From Myxococcales bacterium (lineage in GTDB: Bacteria > Myxococcota_A > Polyangia > Polyangiales > Polyangiaceae), in NCBI GenBank assembly GCA_903642325.1, contig CAHJWM010000002.1, positions 124,001 to 188,000 of the forward strand: a stretch of DNA of 64,000 nt, read 5' to 3'. Made by a program: the position numbers and the translations under genes. This document shows, piece after piece, positions 42,474-51,998 of the stretch. The notes under the pieces are model-generated. The model saw only the letters and a list, made by a program, of their open reading frames with translations. It made no database searches and had not been told where the DNA came from. The first letter of the stretch is position 1. The number at the start of each line of letters is the position of its first letter.

Positions 42474-44894
42474 ATGAGCCAAGTCGTCAAGTTCGTTTAT
42501 GACACCGGAATTCGCAGAAAACTTTTTCATAATGTCCGCCTGCGCGGCACTTGGGATCCGAAGGGAAAGCTCAGCCAAGCTTGGGCAGAGAGCCCGATGC
42601 GCGAGGTCGCCGGTCCCGACGGCGCATGGACGTACGAGGCCCATGTCGAGCTCGAAGAGAACGAGCGCGGCAAAGAGTTCATGTGGAGTGTGCTTCATGA
42701 CGGGCCGCTCGGGCTCGACCGACAAGGCGTCGTCAACGAACAGCGAGGGGAAGGCCACGAAGCTCTCCATCGCACCTTCACGCTGACGGCTGGCGTCGAT
42801 GAGCAGCGCTACTACCTGACGCACGTGCGTCGCTTGGGCGCTCGTAAGGTGCGGATACCCGGCGGCGATGGATGCGGCCTGCGCTTCGCCGTGTGGGCAC
42901 CCAATGCGCAGTCGGTCGAGGTCGTGTTCGGCGACCCGAGGCACGGGTACATCGCCGACGACGGCACCGGCATCGACCCGCAGCGGCCAGTGATCGAGCT
43001 CGAGAGGACAGAAGACGGAGTATGGATCGCCGAACCCGGTAAACACCCCGAATTGGCGCGCTTCGAAGACTTCGCCGGAGCGCCTTACATGTACCGGATC
43101 CGCCAGCAAGACGGCGAGCTCGCCTACCGGACGGACTTGCATTCGCGCGCGCAGCTCGGCACCGGCGACGCGAATCCGGAAGGCGCGGCGTACGCCGGCA
43201 CCCCCGCCGACTTGAACGGCGTGGTGGGTTGCTCTTTAGTCGTCGACACGGAGGTCGTGCAGCCGCACTTGGTGCCGAAGGCCGACGACGTCCCGATCCC
43301 GGAGGACGAATTTTGGCGCGACGAGTTCAATCACGCAACGCCGTTCCCGCACCGCATCGACGACATGGTGATCTACGAGCTCCACGTCGGCTCCTTGGGC
43401 TTCGGCGAGGATCGTCCGGGCAACCTAGATGACGCCATTGCGTTGCTCGATTATCTCGGCGCCCTCGGCGTCAACGCCATCGAGCTTTTGCCCATCGCGG
43501 AGGCCAGCGGCACGAAGACCTGGGGCTACGGCAACTCTCACCACTTCGCGATCGAGTCGAGCGCAGGCGGCCGCGATAAGTTCCGGCACTTCGTGCGCGC
43601 CTGTCATCAGCGCGGCATCGCCGTGATCGTGGACGTAGTGTACAATCACTACGTGCCCAACGGCGAGCGAGCACAGTGGCACTACGACTCGCTGCGCGAG
43701 GAAAACAACATCTATTACTGGTACGAGGGCAATCCGAGCGATTACCCTGCGCCGGACGGGGGCTACCTCGACAACCTCTCGACGGGCTTTGCGCCGCGCT
43801 TTCACGAAGAGATGGTGCGCAAGCTCTTCATCAGCAGCGCGGTCGCCCTGGTGATCGACTTTCACGTCGACGGATTTCGAGTCGATCAGACCACGTCTAT
43901 CCACGCGTACAACGTCGTCCACGCGGACGGCCGCGCGGCGGGAGCCGCGAATCATGAAGGCGCGAAGTTTCTGCGTGAGCTGAGCCGAACGCTGCGGCTC
44001 ATCCGCCCGACCACGCTGCTCACGTGTGAGGATCACTCGGACTGGGTGCTCGTCACCGAGCACCCAGACGGCGCGGGCCTCGGCTTCGATGCCACGTGGT
44101 ACTCGAACTTTTATCACAACCTGATCGGCGACACCGGCCGCGGAGCGGAGTGCGCCAACTTGCTCAAGACCGCCGGCATGGGCGGGGATGGTGAGCTCGC
44201 GATGGATCGCTTTGCGGAGACGTTGGCGGCCACGGGCCGCAAGACCGTCGTCTATCACGAGTCGCACGATGAAGCGGGGAATTCCGAGCATTCGGGGCGC
44301 ACGCTGATGGTCGCCATCGCCGCGGACAAGGACACGCCACCGCCCACGGGCGAGCTGAGGAAAATTGCCGAGGCGCGCGTCCATTTCGTTGCCGGCATGA
44401 CCCTGCTTTCAGCTGGTACGCCCATGTTTCTGATGGGCGAGGAAATCGGTGCGCTCAAGGATTTCAAGTACGACGCTTTCCTCGAAAACCGGGAGGACTT
44501 GCACGGTGAGCGTAAGGGTGCGGGCAAACAGCTGTTTCGTTTCTATGGCGACCTGATCCGGTTGCGTCGGCGTCATCACACGCTCTCGACCGCCAACATC
44601 GAGATCACTCAGGTTCACAATGCCGATCGCGTGCTGGTGTTCCACCGTTGGAAGGGTCCGGAGCATTACTTGGTCGCGTCCACTTTGAGTGACGCGGGCT
44701 ATCCCGAGGGCTACGAGGTCAAGACACCCGTCGTTGCCACCGGCACCTGGCGTGAAATCTTCAACAGCGACGCCCTCGCCTACGGCGGAGCTGGAGTCAG
44801 CAACCAACATTCGCTCGAGGCCAACGACGGCATCCTCACGCTCAAGCTTCCGGCCCGAGGCTTCGTCGTCCTTCGCCACCTGCCGAGGAGCTGA
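42474..44894 (+). CDS. CBM48-containing GH13 alpha-glucan enzyme (branching-enzyme-like)
   Basis: An 806-residue enzyme. A first beta domain (1-110) and a CBM48-like domain (about 125-260, LRFAVWAPNAQSVEVVFG) precede the barrel. Catalytic regions: DVVYNHYVPNG, HVDGFRVDQTTS (nucleophile Asp), LLTCEDHSDW (Glu) and VYHESHDEAGNS. The SHDE form of region IV is as in branching enzymes, unlike NHDQ of hydrolases. Its stop overlaps the glgB start by one base (TGATG), so both act on the same glucan. It may be a second branching or transferase activity; exact reaction uncertain. Confidence 0.85.
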   Translation: MSQVVKFVYDTGIRRKLFHNVRLRGTWDPKGKLSQAWAESPMREVAGPDGAWTYEAHVELEENERGKEFMWSVLHDGPLGLDRQGVVNEQRGEGHEALHRTFTLTAGVDEQRYYLTHVRRLGARKVRIPGGDGCGLRFAVWAPNAQSVEVVFGDPRHGYIADDGTGIDPQRPVIELERTEDGVWIAEPGKHPELARFEDFAGAPYMYRIRQQDGELAYRTDLHSRAQLGTGDANPEGAAYAGTPADLNGVVGCSLVVDTEVVQPHLVPKADDVPIPEDEFWRDEFNHATPFPHRIDDMVIYELHVGSLGFGEDRPGNLDDAIALLDYLGALGVNAIELLPIAEASGTKTWGYGNSHHFAIESSAGGRDKFRHFVRACHQRGIAVIVDVVYNHYVPNGERAQWHYDSLREENNIYYWYEGNPSDYPAPDGGYLDNLSTGFAPRFHEEMVRKLFISSAVALVIDFHVDGFRVDQTTSIHAYNVVHADGRAAGAANHEGAKFLRELSRTLRLIRPTTLLTCEDHSDWVLVTEHPDGAGLGFDATWYSNFYHNLIGDTGRGAECANLLKTAGMGGDGELAMDRFAETLAATGRKTVVYHESHDEAGNSEHSGRTLMVAIAADKDTPPPTGELRKIAEARVHFVAGMTLLSAGTPMFLMGEEIGALKDFKYDAFLENREDLHGERKGAGKQLFRFYGDLIRLRRRHHTLSTANIEITQVHNADRVLVFHRWKGPEHYLVASTLSDAGYPEGYEVKTPVVATGTWREIFNSDALAYGGAGVSNQHSLEANDGILTLKLPARGFVVLRHLPRS

Positions 44895-47134
44895 TGGACT
44901 CACTTAGCCCAGAACGGCGTGCAGAAGTGCTTATCCATGGCGACCCTGCCGCGCTAGCCCGTTTGCGCGACGGCCGCTTGCATGATCCGCATGGCCTATT
45001 GGGCGTACATGCCGTCCAGTTGGGCGGCGTGTCCGGCATGGTGGTTCGGGCGTTCCACCCGGACGCAGTCAGCTGCGACTTCGTGCAAGACGAGGAAGTG
45101 CGGCCGATGGATGGGCTAGGCGGTGGCTTTTTTACGGCATTTTTCCCGAGCTCGACGCGACCCTTCGCCTACCGGCTGCGCTTCGCATTTGCCGACGGCG
45201 CGCGCTTCGAGCGCGAAGATCCGTATCGCTTCGCGCCCACCCTGGGCGAGCTCGACCTTTACTTTATCTCGGAGGGCACTCATCGCGAGCTGTGGAAAGT
45301 GCTGGGCGCGAACGTGCGGGTAGAGGACGGCGTGAGCGGCACGAGCTTCGCGGTCTGGGCACCGAGCGCGCTCGGCGTGAGCTTGGTGGGCGACTTCAAT
45401 GGTTGGGACGGTCGGCTATTGCCGATGCGCGCGCTCGGCAATACCGGTGTGTGGGAGATCTTCGTGCCTGGGATCGGCGCGGGGGCGCTGTACAAATACG
45501 AGATCCGCGCTCAAAACGGCGAGCTTCGCTTGAAGACGGACCCTATGGCGAAGTCAATCGAGCCATCCCCGGGAACGGCTGGGCTGGTCGTTCATTCGAG
45601 CCATGACTGGCGAGATAGCGGTTGGCTGGCCGCGCGTGCCAAGCGGGAGATTGCACGGGAACCCGTGGCGATTTACGAGGTCCACTTGGGCTCTTGGGCA
45701 CGAGTGCCCGAAGAGGGCAACCGCATGCTCAGCTATCGAGAGCTCGCCCCGCGCTTGGTCGAGCACGCGAAGCGCCTGAACTTCAGTCACTTGGAGCTGA
45801 TGCCAATCGCAGAGCACGGTTACTATCCGTCGTGGGGGTATCAAGTATCTGGTTACTTTGCGCCGAGCGCGCGCTACGGAACACCCGACGATTTCAGGTA
45901 CTTCGTCGACCTGTGCCATCAGCACGGCATCGGCGTGATCGTGGACTGGGTACCCGCACACTTTCCGAAAGACGACCACGCACTCCGCCGCTTCGATGGG
46001 TCCGCGCTTTACGAGCACGAAGATCCGCGGCGCGGTGAGCACCCGGATTGGGGCACGCTCATTTTCAACTTGGGCCGGCGCGAGGTCTGTAACTTTCTGA
46101 CCGCCAACGCGCTTTATTGGTTGAAAGAGCTGCATGTCGATGGTCTGCGCGTGGATGCCGTTGCCTCCATGCTGTACCTGGACTTCAGCCGCAAAGAGGG
46201 GCAGTGGCTGCCGAATATTTACGGCGGCCGCGAGAATCTCGAGGCCGTTGCCTTCCTTAAAACCGTTAACGACTTAGTGCACGCCGAGGTTCCTGGCGCC
46301 TTTACGGTGGCCGAGGAGTCGACCGCATGGTGGGGCATCACGCGTCCGCCGAGCGAGGGTGGTTTGGGCTTCGACTTCAAATGGAATATGGGCTGGATGC
46401 ACGACACGCTCGACTTTTTTAGCCAAGAGCCGGTGCATCGCAAATATCACGTGGACCGCCTGACGTTTTCGATGGTCTACGAGTACACAGAGCGGTTCAT
46501 CAACTCGATTTCTCACGACGAGGTCGTGTACGGCAAGCGGTCTATGTTCGAGAAGATGCCCGGCGATCCCTGGCAGAAGCTCGCCAACCTGCGCTTGCTA
46601 CTGGCTTATCAATACACGCGCCCCGGTAAACAGTTGCTTTTCATGGGCGCGGAGATCGCCCAGTACCGCGAGTGGAACTTCGATAGCAGCGTGGATTGGC
46701 ACCTCGCCCGTGAACCACATGGCCACGACATGGAAGCGTTTGTCAGCGCCCTCGGCGCGCTATACGCGAAGACCCCAGCGCTCTGGCGGAGCGACCCCGA
46801 TCCCGCAGGCTTCGAGTGGCTCGATTGCAACGATCGGGACAACACGGTCATCAGTTACCTGCGCAAAGACGGACAGGAGCACGTGCTCGTGATCTTGAAC
46901 TTTACGCCTATTCCTCGGCCCGGCTACCGCATCGGGGTGCCTCGAGCGGGCGCTTACGAACTAGTCTTTTCCAGCGATGACGCCGAGTTTGGCGGCAGCG
47001 GCTACACCCCACGCGCGGTCATCCCGAGCGAGCCCGTCGCCTACCACGGTCGCCCGCAGTCGGTTTGCGTCGCCCTTCCACCGCTCGGCGCGCTCATCTT
47101 GTCGCCGCTCGCCTCATGGGCCGAGCCGGCGTGA
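44894..47134 (+). CDS. glgB: 1,4-alpha-glucan branching enzyme
   Basis: A 746-residue branching enzyme of full family length. N-terminal CBM48 repeats include the DPHGLLGVHA start and FAVWAPSALGVSLVGDFNGW. The barrel motifs are DWVPAHFPKDDHAL, HVDGLRVDAVASMLYLD (nucleophile Asp), TVAEESTAW (Glu) and INSISHDEVVYGK. FNMGWMHDTLDFFSQEP-type residues (here WNMGWMHDTL) are typical GlgB. It forms alpha-1,6 branches in glycogen. Its 3' end overlaps the convergent amidotransferase gene by 21 bases. Confidence 0.93.
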   Translation: MDSLSPERRAEVLIHGDPAALARLRDGRLHDPHGLLGVHAVQLGGVSGMVVRAFHPDAVSCDFVQDEEVRPMDGLGGGFFTAFFPSSTRPFAYRLRFAFADGARFEREDPYRFAPTLGELDLYFISEGTHRELWKVLGANVRVEDGVSGTSFAVWAPSALGVSLVGDFNGWDGRLLPMRALGNTGVWEIFVPGIGAGALYKYEIRAQNGELRLKTDPMAKSIEPSPGTAGLVVHSSHDWRDSGWLAARAKREIAREPVAIYEVHLGSWARVPEEGNRMLSYRELAPRLVEHAKRLNFSHLELMPIAEHGYYPSWGYQVSGYFAPSARYGTPDDFRYFVDLCHQHGIGVIVDWVPAHFPKDDHALRRFDGSALYEHEDPRRGEHPDWGTLIFNLGRREVCNFLTANALYWLKELHVDGLRVDAVASMLYLDFSRKEGQWLPNIYGGRENLEAVAFLKTVNDLVHAEVPGAFTVAEESTAWWGITRPPSEGGLGFDFKWNMGWMHDTLDFFSQEPVHRKYHVDRLTFSMVYEYTERFINSISHDEVVYGKRSMFEKMPGDPWQKLANLRLLLAYQYTRPGKQLLFMGAEIAQYREWNFDSSVDWHLAREPHGHDMEAFVSALGALYAKTPALWRSDPDPAGFEWLDCNDRDNTVISYLRKDGQEHVLVILNFTPIPRPGYRIGVPRAGAYELVFSSDDAEFGGSGYTPRAVIPSEPVAYHGRPQSVCVALPPLGALILSPLASWAEPA

Positions 47135-47899
47135 CGCGCAGCGCTCACCCCCGCGGAATGTCATGCGCGTGTTCGGGTCGAACGGTCGCCAAGCCGGGTC
47201 TTCGTCCAGCGGCTCGGACGCAACGAGCACGCCGCCGATGACCTCCCGCCAATAAAGACTCGGCGGCTTCTGGCCAGGAGTCGCGTAACGTACGGCGACC
47301 GCTTCGTCGCCGTTGCTCGCCAGCAAATTGAGCGTCGCCCCGCGGCCAACTTCGTGCGCCAACCGTGAGACCTTGTCTACTAAGGAATCGAGCGCGCGGT
47401 CGAGCTTGCCTTCACTCGCGGCGACAGCATCGAGCAGCAGTGCAAACAAGTGCGCGGAGTCGATCATTCCGCGCGGAACGGCCCGCTTAGAGGCGCTGAT
47501 CGTCCGGCGCAGTGGCTCCAGAAATGCAACTTCGAAGTCCTCGAGCTCCCCATTGTGGGCGAAGCTCAGCGAACCTCTCACGAAGGGTTGGTTATTCACG
47601 AGCGCTAGCTCTGAATCGCCAGTAGCCACTCGGGTGGCGGCCATGAAGTGCGCGGCACGGATGTGAGGACTGAGTGATTCGAGATTGGCGTCTCGCCACA
47701 TCGGCAGCACGGTGCGGTACAACCCGGGCTCGGAGCTCGCCGCCGTGTACCAAGCAACGCCCCAGCCGTCGGCGCTGGGCAGGTTCGGGTTCAGCTCTCT
47801 TGGCGCGAGTGCTTGCTGGACCAACGCGTGCGGCGCCTCTTTCAAGTAATTGGAGAGGGGCTGCTCGACCGTCGATTGGTACATCAAGAAGCGACACAT
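47114..47899 (-). CDS. Class II glutamine amidotransferase (EgtC/YafJ-like)
   Basis: A 261-residue Ntn-type amidotransferase domain. The catalytic Cys is residue 2 (MCRFLMYQS) and becomes N-terminal after Met removal, which fixes the start at 47899. Other motifs are NPNLPSADGWGVAWY, the RVATGDSELALVNNQPF glutamine pocket and FAHNGELEDF. No ergothioneine genes (egtB, egtD) lie nearby, so the acceptor is unknown. Convergent with glgB. Confidence 0.85.
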   Translation of the reverse strand: MCRFLMYQSTVEQPLSNYLKEAPHALVQQALAPRELNPNLPSADGWGVAWYTAASSEPGLYRTVLPMWRDANLESLSPHIRAAHFMAATRVATGDSELALVNNQPFVRGSLSFAHNGELEDFEVAFLEPLRRTISASKRAVPRGMIDSAHLFALLLDAVAASEGKLDRALDSLVDKVSRLAHEVGRGATLNLLASNGDEAVAVRYATPGQKPPSLYWREVIGGVLVASEPLDEDPAWRPFDPNTRMTFRGGERCASRRLGP

Positions 47900-48002
47900 A
47901 CCTGGAAATCTACAACGCTTTGAGCTCGGCAGCCCGTCGCAGCTCTTCGTGCCGACGCCACGCTGGCACGACCGCATCCGCCCGTCCCGCGCTGATCGCC
48001 CC

Positions 48003-49754
48003 TCAAACCTGGGTTGCGTGACTTGCTTTGGGCGCCATAACCCACGCGGAGAGCTGTTCTGCGGGCCACGTATTCGGCACCCGACTTGGGTCGACCCAAG
48101 CCCGCTCTGCGTTCAGCGCCGCGAACTCGACCAAGGCTAACTCGCGGGTGTGATGGGCGTCGCTCGTCAGCATGAAATGAACGCCCTGTTCGCGAGCCTG
48201 GCGCAGCACATCGACCGAGCAATCGAGCCTCGGCAGCGCGCCATTGACCTCGAGCACGGTACCAGTCGCCCTCGCCACTTGGAACACCTCGTTCAAGTCG
48301 AGTGGAATGGGGGGGCGTCCGCCGATCATGCGCGCCGTCAAATGGCCGATCATCCGCACACTCGGATCACGCATGGCCTGGACCACACGTGCGGTCTGAG
48401 CGGCGGCGTCCAGCTCGAAGTGCGAGTGGACGGACGCCACGCACCAGTCGAAGCTCCGCCGAAATTCGAGGTCGTAATCGAGCTCCCCGCTCGGACCGAT
48501 ATTCAACTCCACGCCGTGCAATAACCGTAGCGAGCCGCCGAGCTCGTTTTGCAGTGCTCGTATCCGCGCTCGCTGCTCGAGCAGCGTTGCGCGGTCTACG
48601 CCGGAGAGCGTCCCCTCGGCATGGTCGGTGATGGTCAGCACGCCATAGCCTCGCTCCCGAGCCGCGCTCACCATCTCCTCCAAAGGCGAGCGACCATCAC
48701 CCGAAACGCTGGTGTGCACGTGAAAATCACCGCTGAGCGGGCCCATGGGTCGCGGCAGCTCCCTCACCGCCGCCGCTTCGATCTCGCCCGTGTCCTCGCG
48801 TAGAACGGGCGGAACGAACACCAGGCCCAAAGCCTCGTAGATTTCCGCCTCGCTCTCGCTGGCCACGACTTTGCCAGACGCCGAGTCCGTCAACGCGTAC
48901 TCGTTCAGCGTCCAACCGCGCGCCAGGGCGCGTTGCCGCAACTTGATGTTGTGGCTCTTCGAGCCCGTGAAATAGATCATGGCGGCACCGAGCTGTTCGG
49001 GGACGACCACGCGCACGTCGACCTGGATGCCGCGCTTGGTCACGACGCTGGTTTTGGTGTCGCCACGAGCGAGCACTCGCTCCACCAAGTTGAGGCTGAC
49101 GAGCGCTTCCATCACGGGACCGGCTGCCCGCGCGGCAATCAGCAGATCGATGTCGCCGACCGTCTCCTGAAAGCGGCGGAGCGATCCACAATGAGCGGCA
49201 GAGCTCACGCCTGGCACCGCGCGCAGCTCAGCCAACACTCGCTCGGCGTGCGGCAAAGCCACCGAGAGCGGGCTGCGTTCGAGCGGCCCCTGCTCTTCGA
49301 GTCGGGTCAGCGCTTGACCCAGCTTCTCCTCGGATTTTTCGCCGAAGCCCTTTAGGCCGCGCAATTGTTTGAGTGTCAGCGCTCGCCGCAAATCCTCGAT
49401 CCCCGCCACGCCGAGCTCGGCCCTCAGGCGCAGCACGGCCTTTGGCCCGAGGCCTTGGATTCGAAGCAAAGTGCGCAATTGGCGAGGATATTTTTCGCGC
49501 AACACCTCCAGCTTCTGAACCCTACCCGTGTCCACCAACTCCAAAATCTTGTCGGCTGTACTCTTGCCGATGCCCGAGATCTTCTGCAGATCCTTCCGCG
49601 AGAGGCGGCCTAAATCGGTCGCTTGGCTCGCGATCGCTTGTGAGGCATTTTCGTAAGCGCGCACGCGAAACGATGGCGCGCCGCCTTCGTCCAGAGTCGT
49701 CAGCTCGGCAAGCTCGCGGAGCATGTCCAAGACGTCCTGTTTGGTGTCGGACAT
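48003..49754 (-). CDS. polX: Family X DNA polymerase / PHP 3'-5' exonuclease
   Basis: A 583-residue bacterial PolX. N-terminal helix-hairpin-helix repeats (KISGIGKSTADKI, RIQGLGPKAVLRL) precede the nucleotidyl transferase palm with GSLRRFQETVGDIDLLI (metal Asp pair) and VDVRVV (third Asp). The C-terminal PHP nuclease shows GDFHVHTSVSGDG, LTITDHAEG, CVASVHSHF and LTSDAHHTREL. It fills short gaps in repair. Several PHP positions differ slightly from the usual (IGHLT for IGHPT), so nuclease activity may be altered. Divergent from the PolDom gene with only 69 bases between. Confidence 0.92.
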   Translation of the reverse strand: MSDTKQDVLDMLRELAELTTLDEGGAPSFRVRAYENASQAIASQATDLGRLSRKDLQKISGIGKSTADKILELVDTGRVQKLEVLREKYPRQLRTLLRIQGLGPKAVLRLRAELGVAGIEDLRRALTLKQLRGLKGFGEKSEEKLGQALTRLEEQGPLERSPLSVALPHAERVLAELRAVPGVSSAAHCGSLRRFQETVGDIDLLIAARAAGPVMEALVSLNLVERVLARGDTKTSVVTKRGIQVDVRVVVPEQLGAAMIYFTGSKSHNIKLRQRALARGWTLNEYALTDSASGKVVASESEAEIYEALGLVFVPPVLREDTGEIEAAAVRELPRPMGPLSGDFHVHTSVSGDGRSPLEEMVSAARERGYGVLTITDHAEGTLSGVDRATLLEQRARIRALQNELGGSLRLLHGVELNIGPSGELDYDLEFRRSFDWCVASVHSHFELDAAAQTARVVQAMRDPSVRMIGHLTARMIGGRPPIPLDLNEVFQVARATGTVLEVNGALPRLDCSVDVLRQAREQGVHFMLTSDAHHTRELALVEFAALNAERAWVDPSRVPNTWPAEQLSAWVMAPKASHATQV

Positions 49755-49823
49755 ACCTTGGTGTAGCCGATCTCGCGCCTAAAATCAGGCTCTTTGCCGC
49801 CGCTTTTGCGCTAGCCTTCACGG

Positions 49824-51113
49824 GTGGCCAGAGACGAAGGCGCGGTAACGCTCACGATTGGCGGTCGAGACGTGCAAGTCACGCACCCTGAAAAGCTCTA
49901 CTTCTCGAAGCAGCAAAAGATCATGAAGCTGCAGGTCGTGCAGTATTACTTGAGCGTGGCGGAAGGCGCCCTTCAAGGCATTCGAGCACGGCCGATCGTG
50001 CTGAAGCGCTTCGTAGATGGCGCCGAGGCCGCGCCGTTTTATCAAAAGCGCGCCCCCGACAAGCGGCCCGCCTGGCTACGCAGCGTAACGCTGGCCTTTC
50101 CGTCCGGCCGAACCGCACAAGAGGTCGTGGTGGACGACGCGGCCGGGCTCGGCTGGATCGTGAATCTCGGATGTCTCGAGCTTCACCCGCACCCCGTGCG
50201 CAGCACAGACCTAGACCATCCTGACGAGCTCCGCGTCGATCTCGATCCCGGCCCGGGCGTATCCTGGGAGGACGTGCGGCGCGTCGCACTGGAGGTGAAA
50301 GCCGTGCTGGAGGAGCATGGGCTCAAAGGCTTTCCAAAGACCAGTGGCTCGCGCGGAATCCACATCAACGCGCGCCTTGAGCCGCGTTGGGGCTTCAGCG
50401 AGGTGCGGCGCGCCGCGCTCGCGTTATCGCGCGAGGTCGAGCGCCGGGTGCCGAAGCTTGCTACCTCCAAGTGGTGGAAAGAAGAGCGTCATGGCGTCTT
50501 CTTGGACTACAATCAAAATGCCAAGGATCGGACCACGTGCTCGGCATACTCGATCCGACCGCTGCCTGACGCGCGTGTCTCGGCGCCGCTCACCTGGTCG
50601 GAGGTACCGGACTGTAATCCGGCGGACTTCAACCTGTTTACGCTACCCAAGCGCTTCTCCGAGATCGGTGATCCACATTCCGATATGGATCGCTACGCGG
50701 GCTCGCTCGACGCGCTCCTAGAGCTTGCGGCTCGGGATGAAGCGGCGGGCCTCGGTGACGCCCCCTGGCCTCCGCACTTCCGAAAAGAAAAAGGCGAAGC
50801 GCCTCGCGTCGCGCCGTCACGAGCCGCTAGCCCAACCAAGAGCAGCGCAAGCCCAAGCAAGAAACCGCGCGCCAAAGCGCCGCTCTTGGTGGTGGCCAAG
50901 TCGAGCGACAAGGAGTCCGCGCTCGCCGGCCTCGAACGCTGGCTTCAGGCGCACGCAGAAGCGGCCAAACACTTAGCCGTCGATGACATTCTAGTCGACT
51001 CGATGCGCGGGCGATCATCGACTTGGACGCGCATCCGCGTGAATCTGCGTCATGTCCCGGAGGCGACACGCCCCGCCCCGGGCAAGCCGGACCCCGACGA
51101 CGCGCCCAAATAA
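49824..51113 (+). CDS. LigD-type polymerase domain (PolDom, primase-polymerase) protein
   Basis: A 429-residue protein. The first 300 residues are the archaeo-eukaryotic primase-like polymerase found in LigD: THPEKLYF start, DELRVDLDPGPG (catalytic DxD), SGSRGIHIN (His) and FLDYNQNAKDRTTCSAYSIR. After that come a Lys/Ala/Pro-rich linker and a short C-terminal helical-strand domain. No ligase or nuclease domain is fused, unlike full LigD. It starts with GTG at 49824. Likely adds nucleotides at broken ends in non-homologous end joining, with a separate ligase such as the one at 31719. Confidence 0.9.
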   Translation: MARDEGAVTLTIGGRDVQVTHPEKLYFSKQQKIMKLQVVQYYLSVAEGALQGIRARPIVLKRFVDGAEAAPFYQKRAPDKRPAWLRSVTLAFPSGRTAQEVVVDDAAGLGWIVNLGCLELHPHPVRSTDLDHPDELRVDLDPGPGVSWEDVRRVALEVKAVLEEHGLKGFPKTSGSRGIHINARLEPRWGFSEVRRAALALSREVERRVPKLATSKWWKEERHGVFLDYNQNAKDRTTCSAYSIRPLPDARVSAPLTWSEVPDCNPADFNLFTLPKRFSEIGDPHSDMDRYAGSLDALLELAARDEAAGLGDAPWPPHFRKEKGEAPRVAPSRAASPTKSSASPSKKPRAKAPLLVVAKSSDKESALAGLERWLQAHAEAAKHLAVDDILVDSMRGRSSTWTRIRVNLRHVPEATRPAPGKPDPDDAPK

Positions 51114-51129
51114 GGCGCGGCGACGCGGA

Positions 51130-51873
51130 TCACGCGACGTCGTACAGGCGCCCGCTCATGACGAGCCCGGTAGTGGCCATCTTCAGATTTCCGATGATGC
51201 TCGGGAAACGGTCGATTGCCAATTTGTCGAGGGCTTCGGTCGTAAATGAAATGGCAACCAGCATCGTGCCGTCCAAGTAACTACCGGCCATGCCGAAGAC
51301 GGTTTCGATCTTGTACTTGGCCACGAAATCTTGAGCTGAAATGATCAGTCGGCCGCCGCTATCGCGCGCCTCTTTGGCATTGGCCACGTAGAAACACTTA
51401 CCGGAGCTACCGAGCATCGGGCGAGATGCGATGGGTGTCGCGGTGTCGAGCCAGCCCAGCCCCACGTCCAGATCAGCCAAGAGCTGAGCGATCATGGGGA
51501 TGCCTTGAACGATCTCTTTACTGAGCAATGGGATCGCCAGATGGCCGGTCGATTGCTGGCGATCATTCCAATTCGGCGCCGCCCCCGCCGTGCCGAGCAA
51601 AGACAAGATGGGCGTGTCGGGTCGCAGCAACTGAGAGGCCCCTAGCTGGCCGGCCACACGAGTCGAAAGCTCACGCTCGGCTTCCGGAAGCCGAGCGCAC
51701 GGAAGCACGGCAAACACGCGCGCCAAGACAACACTCGGAAACTGCTCCACGAACAGGCGAGAATAAAGTTGAGCGGCGGCGCATAGGGTCACTTCCCGAG
51801 AGATCTCGGCCGACATCATGTCTCGGAACGCGTTGATCTCGCTCCAACTCGCTGTCTTGAGAAGGCCGCTCAC
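51130..51873 (-). CDS. Hypothetical protein, 247 residues
   Basis: A soluble alpha/beta protein with no signal peptide. Segments such as SGHLAIPLLSKEIVQGIP-like text (here STGHLAIPLLSKEIVQG) and LDVGLGWLDTATP suggest a ligand-binding GAF-like or V4R-like fold, but I cannot assign a family. It is convergent with the PolDom gene and divergent from DUF72. Confidence 0.6.
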   Translation of the reverse strand: MSGLLKTASWSEINAFRDMMSAEISREVTLCAAAQLYSRLFVEQFPSVVLARVFAVLPCARLPEAERELSTRVAGQLGASQLLRPDTPILSLLGTAGAAPNWNDRQQSTGHLAIPLLSKEIVQGIPMIAQLLADLDVGLGWLDTATPIASRPMLGSSGKCFYVANAKEARDSGGRLIISAQDFVAKYKIETVFGMAGSYLDGTMLVAISFTTEALDKLAIDRFPSIIGNLKMATTGLVMSGRLYDVA

Positions 51874-51998
51874 TTCGTTGTCGTATCATCCCCCGGTGCT
51901 CGCGACTACTCGACGAAGCCCTGCGCTCATCCACAGGCGGCGGCCATGAGCCGCAAGCCTTGAGCGCGCGGCGCTGAAGTTGCTACATCACGGCAAGA

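Noticed and set aside
43425-44384. Antisense 319-codon frame inside the GH13 gene
   Set aside because: The plus strand carries all GH13 catalytic motifs; the antisense chain matches nothing.
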